56,452 nucleotides of DNA from positions 24,422 to 80,873 of the forward strand of contig NZ_AOIN01000078.1 of the NCBI RefSeq assembly GCF_000337135.1, given 5' to 3'. Position numbers and translations under genes: made by a program. Positions 40,128 to 48,009 of the stretch are shown piece by piece. The notes under the pieces were generated by a model, which had not been told where the DNA came from, made no database searches, and worked only from the letters and a program-made list of their open reading frames with translations. The DNA comes from Natrialba chahannaoensis JCM 10990 (lineage in GTDB: Archaea; Halobacteriota; Halobacteria; Halobacteriales; Natrialbaceae). How positions within the stretch are numbered: position 1 is the first letter of the stretch; each line of letters begins with the position of its first letter.

Positions 40128-40221
40128 TGTCTGAATTGACTGTCTTCGTCAGGGGAACCCTAAAGCTGCTGGCATCAGTCTGTCCCCCGTCGATTTTGTC
40201 TTGGTCTCAGACATCAATTCT

Positions 40222-40229
40222 AGCGAAAG
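40222..40229 (+). repeat. 8-bp target-site duplication, left
   Basis: The sequence agcgaaag directly precedes the IS terminal repeat and is repeated at 40975-40982. Eight bases is the usual duplication for IS6-family insertions. Confidence 0.9.
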
Positions 40230-40974
40230 GGCACTGTCTAGTTGAGTTAGTTTGAGAAGTGAGCAGGTCGTTGAGTTAATTTGGAATGAAGCTCGCAGAC
40301 CTGCTCAGCGAGAGCTACGACGCGGATTTAGAAGAAACTTGGGAGAACGAACGGACGGCAACGCCCGTCAGGGCGTTTGCCGTCCGCCTCCACGCCACCG
40401 GTTGTTCGCTTCGGGAGACAACAACGATTCTTGCCGAATTAGGCGTTGAACGCTCTCATGGAGCGGTTTGAAACTGGGTACATCGGCTGGCTGACAGCGT
40501 CCCTGACCCGCCGAGGGCGAAGCCCTCGCGGGTCGCGGTTGACGAGACCGCTGTCAAAATTAACGGCGAATGGTCTTGGCTGTACGCTGCAATAGACCTC
40601 GATACAAAGTTGATTCTCGACGCCCAGCTGTTCGGTCGCCACGGCACCGATCCGGCCGCTGCGTTCCTGCATGGACTCCGCGAGAAACACGATCTCTCAG
40701 AAGTGGTGTTTCTCGTTGATCAGTTTGGGTATCGGACTGCCATTGCTCGATTAGGATTGAACGGTCGGGTTGACTACACCGACCGATACCTCATCGAAAA
40801 GTGGTTTTATACCTTCAAAATGCGCGTCGACCGTTTCCATAACTCATGGGTGGGCAGTCGGCGGGGCGCTCGCAAGTGGATTGAACAATTCGTGCATTAC
40901 TACAACCGTCAGAGACCGCATCAATCGCTCGATGGACGAACACCAGCTGAGGAGGTGCTAAACTAGACAGTGCC
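40230..40974 (+). mobile_element. IS6-family insertion sequence, 745 bp
   Basis: The element is bounded by 14-bp perfect terminal inverted repeats (ggcactgtctagtt at 40230-40243 and its complement at 40961-40974) and an exact 8-bp target duplication. It contains a single transposase gene with an internal stop. Intact ends and duplication point to a recent insertion between the HNH nuclease gene and the membrane protein gene at 41017. Confidence 0.95.
40286..40966 (+). pseudogene. IS6-family DDE transposase with in-frame stop
   Basis: The frame from 40286 to 40966 encodes a complete IS6-type transposase of about 226 residues except for a TGA at 40469-40471. At that point the family has tryptophan (SHGAV-stop-NWVHRL). 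The N-terminal helix-turn-helix part precedes the stop. The DDE residues follow it: Asp in VAVDETAVKI, Asp in VFLVDQFGY, Glu in YLIEKWFYTF. There is no frameshift. A single TGG to TGA change explains the lesion. The protein is presumably inactive unless restarted or read through, but the ends could still be moved in trans. Confidence 0.92.
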
Positions 40975-40982
40975 AGCGAAAG
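40975..40982 (+). repeat. 8-bp target-site duplication, right
   Basis: Direct repeat agcgaaag, the partner of 40222-40229. Confidence 0.9.
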
Positions 40983-41016
40983 AATAAATTCATTCCACTG
41001 AGGTATTTAGCCATTG

Positions 41017-41565
41017 ATGGTATCACAGGAATCTCTCAACAGACTCAAGCCGTTTATCGACGAGGGCGAGACGACGATCGATGGCTACTCCACCAGCCAC
41101 GAAATCGGTGTCCTCACCGACCGCCAACTGCTCAGCCTCGAAGTACGTGGCCGAGAGAACACCACGACGGTGGTCGACACAACGTACCTCGACCAGCTTG
41201 GCGGTATCTCGATCGAACACAACACGACTCCTGACTTCCACCAGGACAAGCTGCTCTCCGCCATCGTCTCACTGGTCGTCGCACTCATCTCGCTTGCCCT
41301 CTTCGGCACGATCGACGCGGAGGAACCTGCGGCAGTCCTCCTGCTCGTCGGCCTCGGCGTCGGGGTTCTGAGTCTCGTCCTGTTCGCGGAAGCGTTCAAC
41401 ACACCCGAGGATACGGTGCACGTGCAGCTACAGACCGATACCGGCGAGGTCGCCTGGCAGGCCCGACTCGATGAGGACTATCTCGAGTTCGCCGAAACGC
41501 TCTCGCGAACGGTGAGTTCGGCACACGCCACGTCGGAACCCGCGACCCGAACGGTTGGGCGGTGA
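41017..41565 (+). CDS. PH-like domain membrane protein
   Basis: The 182-residue protein starts with a soluble beta-rich part (about 1-75) resembling small bacterial PH-type domains (LTDRQLLSLEVRGRENTTTV). Two adjacent hydrophobic segments follow (about 87-107 and 112-133), then a C-terminal soluble region of about 50 residues. This topology is common among haloarchaeal hypothetical proteins. The ATG at 41017 is 42 bases after the IS end, so part of the original promoter may have been displaced by the insertion. Confidence 0.7.
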   Translation: MVSQESLNRLKPFIDEGETTIDGYSTSHEIGVLTDRQLLSLEVRGRENTTTVVDTTYLDQLGGISIEHNTTPDFHQDKLLSAIVSLVVALISLALFGTIDAEEPAAVLLLVGLGVGVLSLVLFAEAFNTPEDTVHVQLQTDTGEVAWQARLDEDYLEFAETLSRTVSSAHATSEPATRTVGR

Positions 41566-41985
41566 GCGGCCGTCGATAGCTCGACTGTCGGTCGGGGGCG
41601 GAACAGTGCTGCAATTGTCCGCTTACCCACCGACTGATATGTGAGTCGGATCGCGAAAATCGGTCGCAGTGTTCTTTCTGGACGAATTCCCTCGTGGAGT
41701 CCGTGAGACTCACTACAATACCCTGCGACCGCAGGACGAATCGCGGTTTCGACTCGAGTGCCACGCGGTGCGCTCGGTTGTGATGGTGTGGTCGGTGGTG
41801 GTTTTGTGGTTGTGGTAGTTTTGGTGGTGATTCCGACTTGGATTCCGGTGAATCCCACCCATCACGCACACCGCCCGACACTCGATATCCCGCCGTGATC
41901 CGACTGCGTGCAGTAGCCCTGTTTCGTCCCCGAGGGAACGAGAGAACGGGGCGAGGTACGGGGGTGGAGCCAGAGGGGACTCGAG
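41566..41985. other. Non-coding stretch with G/T-rich tract
   Basis: About 420 bases without a convincing gene. A nearly pure G/T tract on this strand lies at about 41777-41835 (repeated ggtggt and gtggtt). A similar short tract precedes the HEAT-like gene near 46365-46390. No function is assigned. Confidence 0.45.
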
Positions 41986-42303
41986 TTAGGAGCCGTCAGC
42001 TCGATCGGGGGAGGTGACGTTCGTGGTCCGATTGGTGTGGGTTTTCTGGTCGGGGATCGGCGGGGCGATACGACAGCCACAGGGGCCGGCGACGGCGTCG
42101 GTGGGTCCGATTATTGTCGTGCGGCGGATGGGGGTGTTGCATCGCGGGCACGGTCTGGGTTCGTGGTTGGTGTTCGTCTGGTCGTCGGTGTCTGTGTGTT
42201 CGGTGGTGTGGTTGTGGTTTTGATCGTCTTGGCTGTCTTGGCCGCCTTGGTCGGTATCCTGACCATCGGGGATACAAGGTTCGTCATCATCACTCAGGTC
42301 CAT
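41986..42303 (-). CDS. Small zinc-ribbon-like protein
   Basis: The 105-residue protein has an acidic, His/Asn/Asp-rich first half. It then carries a cysteine cluster, CPRCNTPIRR followed by GPCGCRIAP, with four or five potential metal ligands, and a polar tail. The CPRC...PCGC pattern recurs in small haloarchaeal zinc-finger proteins. The ATG at 42303 follows a GTG at 42312 that is also in frame. It may bind nucleic acid or protein; nothing specific is visible. Confidence 0.6.
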   Translation of the reverse strand: MDLSDDDEPCIPDGQDTDQGGQDSQDDQNHNHTTEHTDTDDQTNTNHEPRPCPRCNTPIRRTTIIGPTDAVAGPCGCRIAPPIPDQKTHTNRTTNVTSPDRADGS

Positions 42304-42427
42304 TGGGACCACCTCGGAACGTCGGTGGGGTTGCCGACGAGTGCTCTGGTGATTCCCTCGGTAATTCCATCGCTAAATTCGGAGGAGAGCGACGCTACTG
42401 GGCGGACGCGGCGACGCGTCAATCGTG

Positions 42428-42545
42428 CGGGATGTTTATATCCCGTGAGAATGTACGCAAACATGGCTTCAGTGAAGTCCGCTAGAAGCCACGCCTTGGG
42501 TGTTGGCGCACCCGGGGCATTTCCATACCCCAACGTCGCGGCTTC
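42428..42545. repeat. Paired hairpins, possible IS200/IS605-type remnant
   Basis: Two palindromes lie close together. One is cgggat-gtttat-atcccg (42428-42445). The other is a longer imperfect hairpin between gaagccacgccttgggtg (from 42485) and its near-complement ending gcggcttc (42545). Hairpins at both ends without a transposase resemble palindrome-associated elements derived from IS200/IS605. The remaining bases up to 43044 are AT-richer and show no gene. Confidence 0.35.
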
Positions 42546-43044
42546 CGTTCTAATTATTAACTGGTAGTGACTTATATCTACCGCTGGACGGTGGGAAGAA
42601 GAGCAAGAATAGACGTATGGTTTGGGTACGAGAAGTCTGCCACTCGCTTCTAATAGGTACTCCTCGTTGCATCTTTAGTTGCATTCTGACAATAGCAGTC
42701 GAATCCGAATTTTCGCACACACAAACCCCGAAATGCTAGTCTTAGATATTACTGGACAGCTTGTAACCTTCTCAAATTGGCAGTTCTGTCGGTCAACAGG
42801 AAGGTAGTGCAATTTCTCATGCTATTTAATACAGTTTGTGTACACGACTTGCTCTATTTCGTGTGCATAACCGGCGCGAACAGTTATCTGCCAGATTCAT
42901 ACCAGAATTGGCATGCGAGATAGAGCTGATGAATCAACGCGATCACGTATGGCCTGGACTGAACCAGCTGTTCAGTAGGTGTGCGACCGTATTACGAGAT
43001 ATCCGTTGAATTTGGAAAGGGTCGATGATTTTTGCTCGTGTGTT

Positions 43045-43953
43045 TCAAAGATCAACCGACCGAAATCGAAGATAGCCGATGGCCAATGGAATCAGGACCC
43101 ATGCCAAGAGAATGATTAGAGCAATCTCTCCTTCTAAGAAAAATGGAACTTCGGTCGCGCCTTCCTGCCCGTGGTACCGTTCCGTTATTGTGTACTCACC
43201 TCGCTGAGCCCCAGTAATAAACGTAAATAACGCGGGGAGAATTGTTGGACCGACGTACTCGGAACTCACAATTGCGAACGCTTCCACTGGATTAAGCCGC
43301 TGGAGGACCAGCATCCACGTCGGTTCAGCCACTAGGTCTGGACCCATCGCTTCAGGAAAGGCACCTTCAATGAGAAGGTGTATGATTGACAGGAGGATCT
43401 CCCATAGTACGACGAAGAGGAGCCAGATCGAGATACATGCGGCAATAACCCGGGTTCGGGACGCAGATAGCGCTGAGAGGGTAACAACGATACTGGTCCA
43501 GACAGCGCCCAACAGGAGAGAAAACAGCAGTAACGGTCCAAATTCTGAGAGTGGGATCTCCCCGTACGTAGCCGCACTGAGTCCCGAGACCGCTATGAAC
43601 GTCACTATGATAGCCACGGCGAGTACGAGAAATCGACCGATGAATTTCCCAAAGAACATGTCGCCCCTGGTTGGTGGAAGTCCGAGCAGAAACTTGATCG
43701 AACCGGTCGTTCGCTCACCGACGATCGCACCGAATCCGATCAAGAGTGCAATCAGCCCGATCAAAAACTGGATGGGATACATGATCGCCATAATCCCGTG
43801 GTCGAGACGCGGTTCAGGAATGTCCGATGCGCCCCAAATAAAGAAGTAGACGGCACAGACCGCCCCAACTAAGAGGAGTGTTGCAACCCACAGCGAAAAC
43901 GCCCGAGCAGCATCGCTGAAATCCTTCTTCGCAACGGAGAGCACTGTGGTCAT
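43045..43953 (-). CDS. ABC-2-type transporter permease
   Basis: This is a 302-residue membrane protein. An N-terminal cytoplasmic helix (VLSVAKKDFSDAARAFSLWV) typical of NosY-like permeases precedes six hydrophobic segments. The ERTTGSIKFLLGLPPTRGDMFFGK segment between helices 2 and 3 is the coupling-helix signature of this group. Its start overlaps the stop of the ATPase gene by four bases. It is probably an exporter subunit, substrate unknown. Base composition in this stretch is a little less GC-rich than in its neighbours. Confidence 0.9.
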   Translation of the reverse strand: MTTVLSVAKKDFSDAARAFSLWVATLLLVGAVCAVYFFIWGASDIPEPRLDHGIMAIMYPIQFLIGLIALLIGFGAIVGERTTGSIKFLLGLPPTRGDMFFGKFIGRFLVLAVAIIVTFIAVSGLSAATYGEIPLSEFGPLLLFSLLLGAVWTSIVVTLSALSASRTRVIAACISIWLLFVVLWEILLSIIHLLIEGAFPEAMGPDLVAEPTWMLVLQRLNPVEAFAIVSSEYVGPTILPALFTFITGAQRGEYTITERYHGQEGATEVPFFLEGEIALIILLAWVLIPLAIGYLRFRSVDL

Positions 43954-44900
43954 GCGACCACCTCCTCGACTGACTCGTCTGACCGCTGCTCATCGGTCGC
44001 TGTTAGCTTGTTGAACAGCACATCGAGACCGGCTTCTTCAATATGGATGTCCAGTGCAGTTGCTCCAGCAGTTTGGACATGGCTGATCGCCTCTCCCTTC
44101 GCACGTGGAGTAGTACACTGGACGGCCAAGCTGGTACCGTTTATCTCGTATCCTGCGACTCCTTCGATCTCGGGTAGTGTCGGGAGCGCGTCGTCGGGGA
44201 TCGTATCCAGTTCGATTGTTAGTGTCGTACCACTACCGAACGCGTCGCGTAATCCTTCAATCGAATCGACCGCGACGAGTTCTCCGTCGTTCAATACTCC
44301 GACGCGATCACAGACTGCTTCGACTTGACCGAGAATGTGCGAGGAGAAGAATACGGCTGTTCCGCGCTCTGCCTCTGCTCGAACGAGTTCCTGCATTCGC
44401 TGGATACCTGTGGGGTCGAGCCCAGCAGATGGTTCGTCAAGAATAAGCAGGTCCGGATCCCCTACTAATGCCGCCGCGAGAGCCAACCGTTGTTTCATCC
44501 CTTTTGAGTACCCTCCGACCTTCCGGTCACCCTCATCAGGATCAAGCCCGACGCGTTCGAGCAGCTCCGAGGGATCGTCATCAGCCCCCTTGGTTTCAGC
44601 GGCAAATGCGAGGTGTTTGCGACCGGAAAGCCGATCGTATAATTCGTATCCTTCGGGGAGAACTCCGATCCTCCGGTGGAGTTCTCTCGTCGCCTTCTGC
44701 GGGTCACTACCTAAGACAGTTGCCGATCCGGAGGTTGGGGTCACGAAGTCGAGAAGAATATTGATCGTCGTAGACTTTCCGGCACCATTCGGGCCGAGAA
44801 AGCCAAATACCTCACCCTCTTCAATGTCAAGATTCAGATTATCGATCGCGGTCACCTCTCCATATTCTTTCGTCATCCCAGTTGTGGTAATAGCAGTCAT
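43950..44900 (-). CDS. ABC transporter ATP-binding protein
   Basis: This is a 316-residue ATPase. The nucleotide-binding domain (about 1-225) has GPNGAGKST, the signature YSKGMKQRLALA and Walker B DLLILDEPSAGLDP. The C-terminal 90 residues are the extra beta-type domain seen in NosF/CcmA-like exporters. I chose the ATG at 44900; 44933 would add 11 residues. It is first in an operon with the permease, under a promoter that contains a perfect palindrome at 44948-44969. Confidence 0.92.
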   Translation of the reverse strand: MTAITTTGMTKEYGEVTAIDNLNLDIEEGEVFGFLGPNGAGKSTTINILLDFVTPTSGSATVLGSDPQKATRELHRRIGVLPEGYELYDRLSGRKHLAFAAETKGADDDPSELLERVGLDPDEGDRKVGGYSKGMKQRLALAAALVGDPDLLILDEPSAGLDPTGIQRMQELVRAEAERGTAVFFSSHILGQVEAVCDRVGVLNDGELVAVDSIEGLRDAFGSGTTLTIELDTIPDDALPTLPEIEGVAGYEINGTSLAVQCTTPRAKGEAISHVQTAGATALDIHIEEAGLDVLFNKLTATDEQRSDESVEEVVA

Positions 44901-44947
44901 GTCAGTTCTGAGCACGCCCTGAATGCTGCTCAAAGTGGAGAATAATA

Positions 44948-44969
44948 ATCCTTATGATATATTAAGGAT
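44948..44969. promoter_or_regulatory. Palindrome over the ABC operon TATA box
   Basis: Perfect 7-bp arms (atcctta and taaggat) surround an 8-base AT-rich centre, tgatatat, which can serve as the TATA element for the ABC operon starting at 44900. A repressor bound here would block TBP. Function is inferred from position only. Confidence 0.5.
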
Positions 44970-45533
44970 CGAGCGTTTTCAATGAAACGGAACGATTCAG
45001 TTACTCTAATTTGGAGGATGTGCAAGGTACGAACGTTCTATACCAAAGTATGGGTTGACTGACAACATCCTCAGCGGTCAATATGAATCTGTACTTACCG
45101 CTTGAGACAGTCTCATCCTTCGGGTATCCACCGACCAGTAGCACCTTGCCGGACCGCATCCCATCACCCTCTGAGTACCACCACCAGAGTCGACTGCCTC
45201 GCTGGATGTCGGTGGGTACTCGAGTACAACGACATTGAGTATCGAAGGGCGCGACGTGACAGGAGCTGCGCGTCACGTCTGCTCGTCGCAAAATCATGGG
45301 CGTGACGTGGATTACCGATTCGAGCCAGTCGCGATTTCTGGCTCGCTCGCATGGAGACAAATACTCCGGTAGGGCTCTGAGATCAGTTGTCTTGAGGACG
45401 ACCGACCGTCCAGCCAGTCGCTTCCAGTTTTCGCTTCAGTTCGAATCGGCCAACAGCGGCCGGTCGAACGCTCGTGCTACCGGCTTCAGGCCCCAAATCT
45501 GTCGAGTCGCGGTGACAGCTCTCTGGACGTCCG
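44970..45533. other. Intergenic region without recognisable gene
   Basis: About 560 bases. Short overlapping frames exist on both strands, but none has family resemblance or haloarchaeal composition. A fragment ending in SGKYRFILTAED on the minus strand (about 45080-45110) might be a gene relic. Confidence 0.4.
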
Positions 45534-45686
45534 TTAATGATGTTGGTGGATGTGGTCCCGAAGTTCGTCTGCTTCATCGAACTGGTCGTTACACTCCGCA
45601 CAGGTGTTGTGGTGGAGCGCGACGTGCTGGGTGACACCGGCGGCGGACTGGAACTCAGCGTCACAACTGGAACAGGAGTAAGCCAT
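45534..45686 (-). CDS. 50-residue double C2H2 zinc-finger protein
   Basis: The frame encodes MAYSCSSCDAEFQSAAGVTQ, then HVALHH, then CAECNDQFDEADELRDHIHQ and HH. That gives two consecutive C-x2-C-x12-H-x3/4-H fingers and nothing else. GGAG lies eight bases before the ATG, and an ttttatt TATA element about 35 bases further upstream supports expression. Tiny C2H2 proteins are known regulators and adaptors in haloarchaea. It could bind DNA, RNA or another protein. It lies downstream of the S14-paralog gene, separated by 219 bases, and has its own promoter. Confidence 0.75.
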   Translation of the reverse strand: MAYSCSSCDAEFQSAAGVTQHVALHHNTCAECNDQFDEADELRDHIHQHH

Positions 45687-45905
45687 TGCGATACTCCTTG
45701 AGTCGTCCCACCAATAAAATGCTTACTAGGAAAGAGACACGGTTGGAACACACATTTTAATAAGAATACCGGTGAGAATCGTACACCTGCCGAGTTCCTT
45801 CACTGCCTTGTGACCGTCGTCAGTGACGGACGCTCTGCAGAATTTGCTCAGCGGAACACCTCTGGCCAGACCTCGTTTCACTTCCGTCGAAACGCCGTCT
45901 CTCAG

Positions 45906-46103
45906 TCAGTCGTACTTTCGGAAGCCGATATCTCGAGCCATCTCTCGAAACGACTGTCGACACAGCCAGATGTCGTACGCGCCGATCAGGCCCTGTTCTC
46001 GACCGGTATCTCTGCAAACACGTTGATTCCCTGTTCGTCCATTCGCTGTGTCAGCATCGTCGTTTGAGTCGTTCGTCACGTTGTGTGTCTCGCCGTCGGT
46101 CAT
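45906..46103 (-). CDS. Ribosomal protein S14 paralog lacking two zinc-ligand cysteines (C-minus form)
   Basis: The last 38 of 65 residues are plainly archaeal uS14: TGREQGLIGAYDIWLCRQ followed by SFREMARDIGFRKYD. Zinc-binding uS14 has two CxxC pairs. Here the first is Cys30-x-x-Thr33 and the second Cys48-x-x-Ser51, so two of four ligands are missing and normal zinc binding should be lost. The first 27 residues are an acidic Asn/Asp extension. The ATG overlaps the stop of the HEAT-like gene by four bases. In bacteria, C-minus S14 copies are made under zinc starvation and replace the zinc form. The COG0523 GTPase in the same apparent operon supports that role here (inference). Confidence 0.88.
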   Translation of the reverse strand: MTDGETHNVTNDSNDDADTANGRTGNQRVCRDTGREQGLIGAYDIWLCRQSFREMARDIGFRKYD

Positions 46104-46357
46104 GCCAACTCCTCCGCTCTCCGTCGCAACGAGGGGGCAACCGTCGTGTCTTCTGCGAGTTCTTCGAGCACCGTCGTCGCGTTACAGTCGGCGAGTGCGT
46201 TGAGTGCATGCCGGCGAAACTCTCCGCTGAGGCCGCCCATCTGGACGAGAACTCCGAGGTTCGTCGTCTCGTTCTCTCGAGCGAGCGAATCGATCGCTTC
46301 GTAGCGTTGCGTGCGTGATACGTTCTTCGTGACTGCTGTTTGGAATGCCGTAGACAT
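46100..46357 (-). CDS. HEAT-like mini-protein
   Basis: The 85-residue, mostly helical protein resembles two to three HEAT/armadillo-type hairpins (TQRYEAIDSLARENETTNLG, then FRRHALNALADCNATTVLEE, ending SLRRRAEELA). Such repeats mediate protein contacts. Its TGA overlaps the ATG of the S14 paralog, so the two are translationally coupled and may work together, for example as an assembly partner (inference). I do not recognise a named family. Confidence 0.75.
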   Translation of the reverse strand: MSTAFQTAVTKNVSRTQRYEAIDSLARENETTNLGVLVQMGGLSGEFRRHALNALADCNATTVLEELAEDTTVAPSLRRRAEELA

Positions 46358-46389
46358 TGTTCAATAGGGTTTGGTGGTGGTAGTGGTAG

Positions 46390-46629
46390 TTATCGTGCGT
46401 CCTCGAGCGAACAGTACGACTCTTCTCGGGCCGAAATCCACGCCGTCACGAGCGAGTCCTCGGACGCGATCGAGTAGATCGTACACAGGTCCGACCCCGA
46501 ATCGGTCGGTTCGACGATCGCACAACACGCTAGTGATGGGTGCTCGACGGACGGCGGCGATGGGTGTTCGGTCACGTGATCGTTCGAGTGCTGCGGGTCA
46601 ATCTGCGATTCCGATTTCTTTCTGGACAT
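46390..46629 (-). CDS. DUF7511-like small protein
   Basis: The 79-residue frame has a core (SLACCAIVEPTDSGSDLCTI, then YSIASEDSLVTAWISA) that matches a small haloarchaeal domain I recall as DUF7511. Function unknown. The ATG at 46629 lies inside the end of the GTPase gene (32-base overlap). A GTG at 46575 would give a 61-residue protein beginning just after the GTPase stop and is equally plausible. It belongs to the GTPase to S14-paralog operon by strand and spacing. Confidence 0.65.
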   Translation of the reverse strand: MSRKKSESQIDPQHSNDHVTEHPSPPSVEHPSLACCAIVEPTDSGSDLCTIYSIASEDSLVTAWISAREESYCSLEDAR

Positions 46630-47905
46630 CGTCGGTGGAGCTCTCCGGTGTATCGTCCTCGGCTACTTTGGGACGCTCCGATTCACCGTCCTCGACCGCT
46701 TCAGGCTCTTCGAACGTTGGGAACTGATCATCGAACGTGTCCCAGTCGGCGTCCATCTCCTCGTCGGTGAGTAGACAGAGTTCGAAGTGGTTCCGGACCG
46801 ATTCGTGGTCCATTTCGGTCCCGATGACGACAAGTCGCGTCCCGCGATCCCCCCACTCGTCGTCCCACGCCGCTTCGAGTTCGGGGGACGCGTCCAACTG
46901 CTCGTCGCGTGCTTCGGGTGGGAGGGTTGCAATCCAGCCCCCAGCGGGTGCGACTCGGATCGACTGTCCGGCGACGTTTACCAGAAGCGCCATCTCCTCG
47001 CGGCCAGCGAGCCAGAAGTGGCCCTTCGATCGGACGACGTCCTCCGGGAACGCGTTAAGGAGATCGGTGAATCGCTCGGGGTGGAATGGACGCCGCGCCT
47101 CGAAGACGAACGAGGTCACGCCGTGTTCTTCCTCGGCGGATTCGTGGGGCTCTTGCAGTTCTTGCATCCAGCCTGCCGATCGGCTCGCTTCCTCGAAGTC
47201 GAACCGACCAGTGTCGATCACCTCGTCGACAGCAATTCGGCCATGGGTTGTCCGAACGATCTCGGCTCGGGGCTGTAACGTCTCGAGTATCGCTTCGATT
47301 TTGTCGAGGCTCATCTCATCGACGAGATCACACTTGTTCAACAGGAGGATGTCACAGAACTCGACCTGTTCGACGAGCAGGTCGCCGAGGTGTTTCGCCG
47401 TGCCGTCGTCGTCGAGAATTTCGTCCGATCGCATTGCCTCGGTGAACTGGTGCGCGTCGACGACCGTCACCGTCGTATCGAGATGACAGTTCTCGAGCGG
47501 CTCGATACCGGTTTCCTCGTAAAACTCGGTGGGGTCGAGGTCCGACTGATCGAACCCGAGTGTCAGCGTCTGCGCGACAGGGAGCGGTTCGGCGACACCC
47601 GTCGACTCGATCACGATCGCATCGAACTCCCGTTCGCGTGTGAGTCCGCTGATCGCATCGAGCAGGTCGCCACGCAGTTCACAGCAGATACAGCCGTTCG
47701 AGAGCTCGACCAGCTCCGCTTCGTCAGCCGAAATGTCGGAGGATTCGGCGACGAGGTCCGCGTCGACGTTCACGTCGCCCATGTCGTTGACGAGCACGGC
47801 GAGGTCGCGGTCGCCACTCTCGCGCAGGACATGATTGAGCGTCGTCGTCTTGCCGGCACCGAGTGTCCCGGAAAGCACCGTCACGGGGATCGTCTGCTCT
47901 TCCAT
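46598..47905 (-). CDS. COG0523 (CobW/ZNG1-type) metallochaperone GTPase
   Basis: COG0523 GTPases deliver zinc, cobalt or other metals to client proteins. The 435-residue protein has Walker A GTLGAGKT at 13-20, the metal-binding CxCC motif Cys72-Ile-Cys74-Cys75 in SNGCICCELRGDLL, the ESTGVAEP switch and NKCD for guanine specificity. The CobW C-terminal domain follows (GVTSFVFEARRPFHPERF), with an acidic tail. Cobalamin genes in the window are more than 11 kb away. The neighbours here are an S14 paralog and small proteins, which favours a zinc-related role. It is first in the operon and divergent from a flavoprotein across a 104-base promoter region. Confidence 0.93.
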   Translation of the reverse strand: MEEQTIPVTVLSGTLGAGKTTTLNHVLRESGDRDLAVLVNDMGDVNVDADLVAESSDISADEAELVELSNGCICCELRGDLLDAISGLTREREFDAIVIESTGVAEPLPVAQTLTLGFDQSDLDPTEFYEETGIEPLENCHLDTTVTVVDAHQFTEAMRSDEILDDDGTAKHLGDLLVEQVEFCDILLLNKCDLVDEMSLDKIEAILETLQPRAEIVRTTHGRIAVDEVIDTGRFDFEEASRSAGWMQELQEPHESAEEEHGVTSFVFEARRPFHPERFTDLLNAFPEDVVRSKGHFWLAGREEMALLVNVAGQSIRVAPAGGWIATLPPEARDEQLDASPELEAAWDDEWGDRGTRLVVIGTEMDHESVRNHFELCLLTDEEMDADWDTFDDQFPTFEEPEAVEDGESERPKVAEDDTPESSTDDVQKEIGIAD

Positions 47906-47928
47906 ACATTACCAACACGAGCTCCTTC

Positions 47929-47947
47929 AGTAATATATGTTATTACT
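47929..47947. promoter_or_regulatory. Perfect 19-bp palindrome in the divergent promoter
   Basis: The arms agtaata and tattact (7 bp) flank the 5-base centre tatgt. The palindrome lies between the GTPase start (47905) and the flavoprotein start (48010) and covers the likely TATA element of the GTPase operon. A second TATA-like cttattaac at 47960-47968 serves the other direction. It is well placed as a repressor site controlling both operons; the regulator is not encoded nearby. Confidence 0.6.
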
Positions 47948-48009
47948 ATCTCCAAAGTTCTTATTAACATGCGGGGACTGTGCCTGGATACCGACATCAC
48001 GTATCCCGT

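Noticed and set aside
40469-40471. Recoding of TGA (tryptophan or selenocysteine) in the IS6 transposase
   Set aside because: TGA is used as a normal stop by many genes in the window and no recoding element is visible. A simple TGG to TGA mutation is enough.
45906-46103. Treating the S14-like gene as a decayed pseudogene
   Set aside because: The core is intact from TGREQG to the C-terminus. The second Cys of each CxxC is substituted (Thr, Ser), and the start is precisely coupled to the upstream gene, all suggesting selection.
46598-47905. Reading the COG0523 GTPase as CobW of cobalamin synthesis
   Set aside because: The cobalamin genes lie 11-45 kb away. Its immediate operon holds an S14 paralog and small proteins, which fits metal allocation better.
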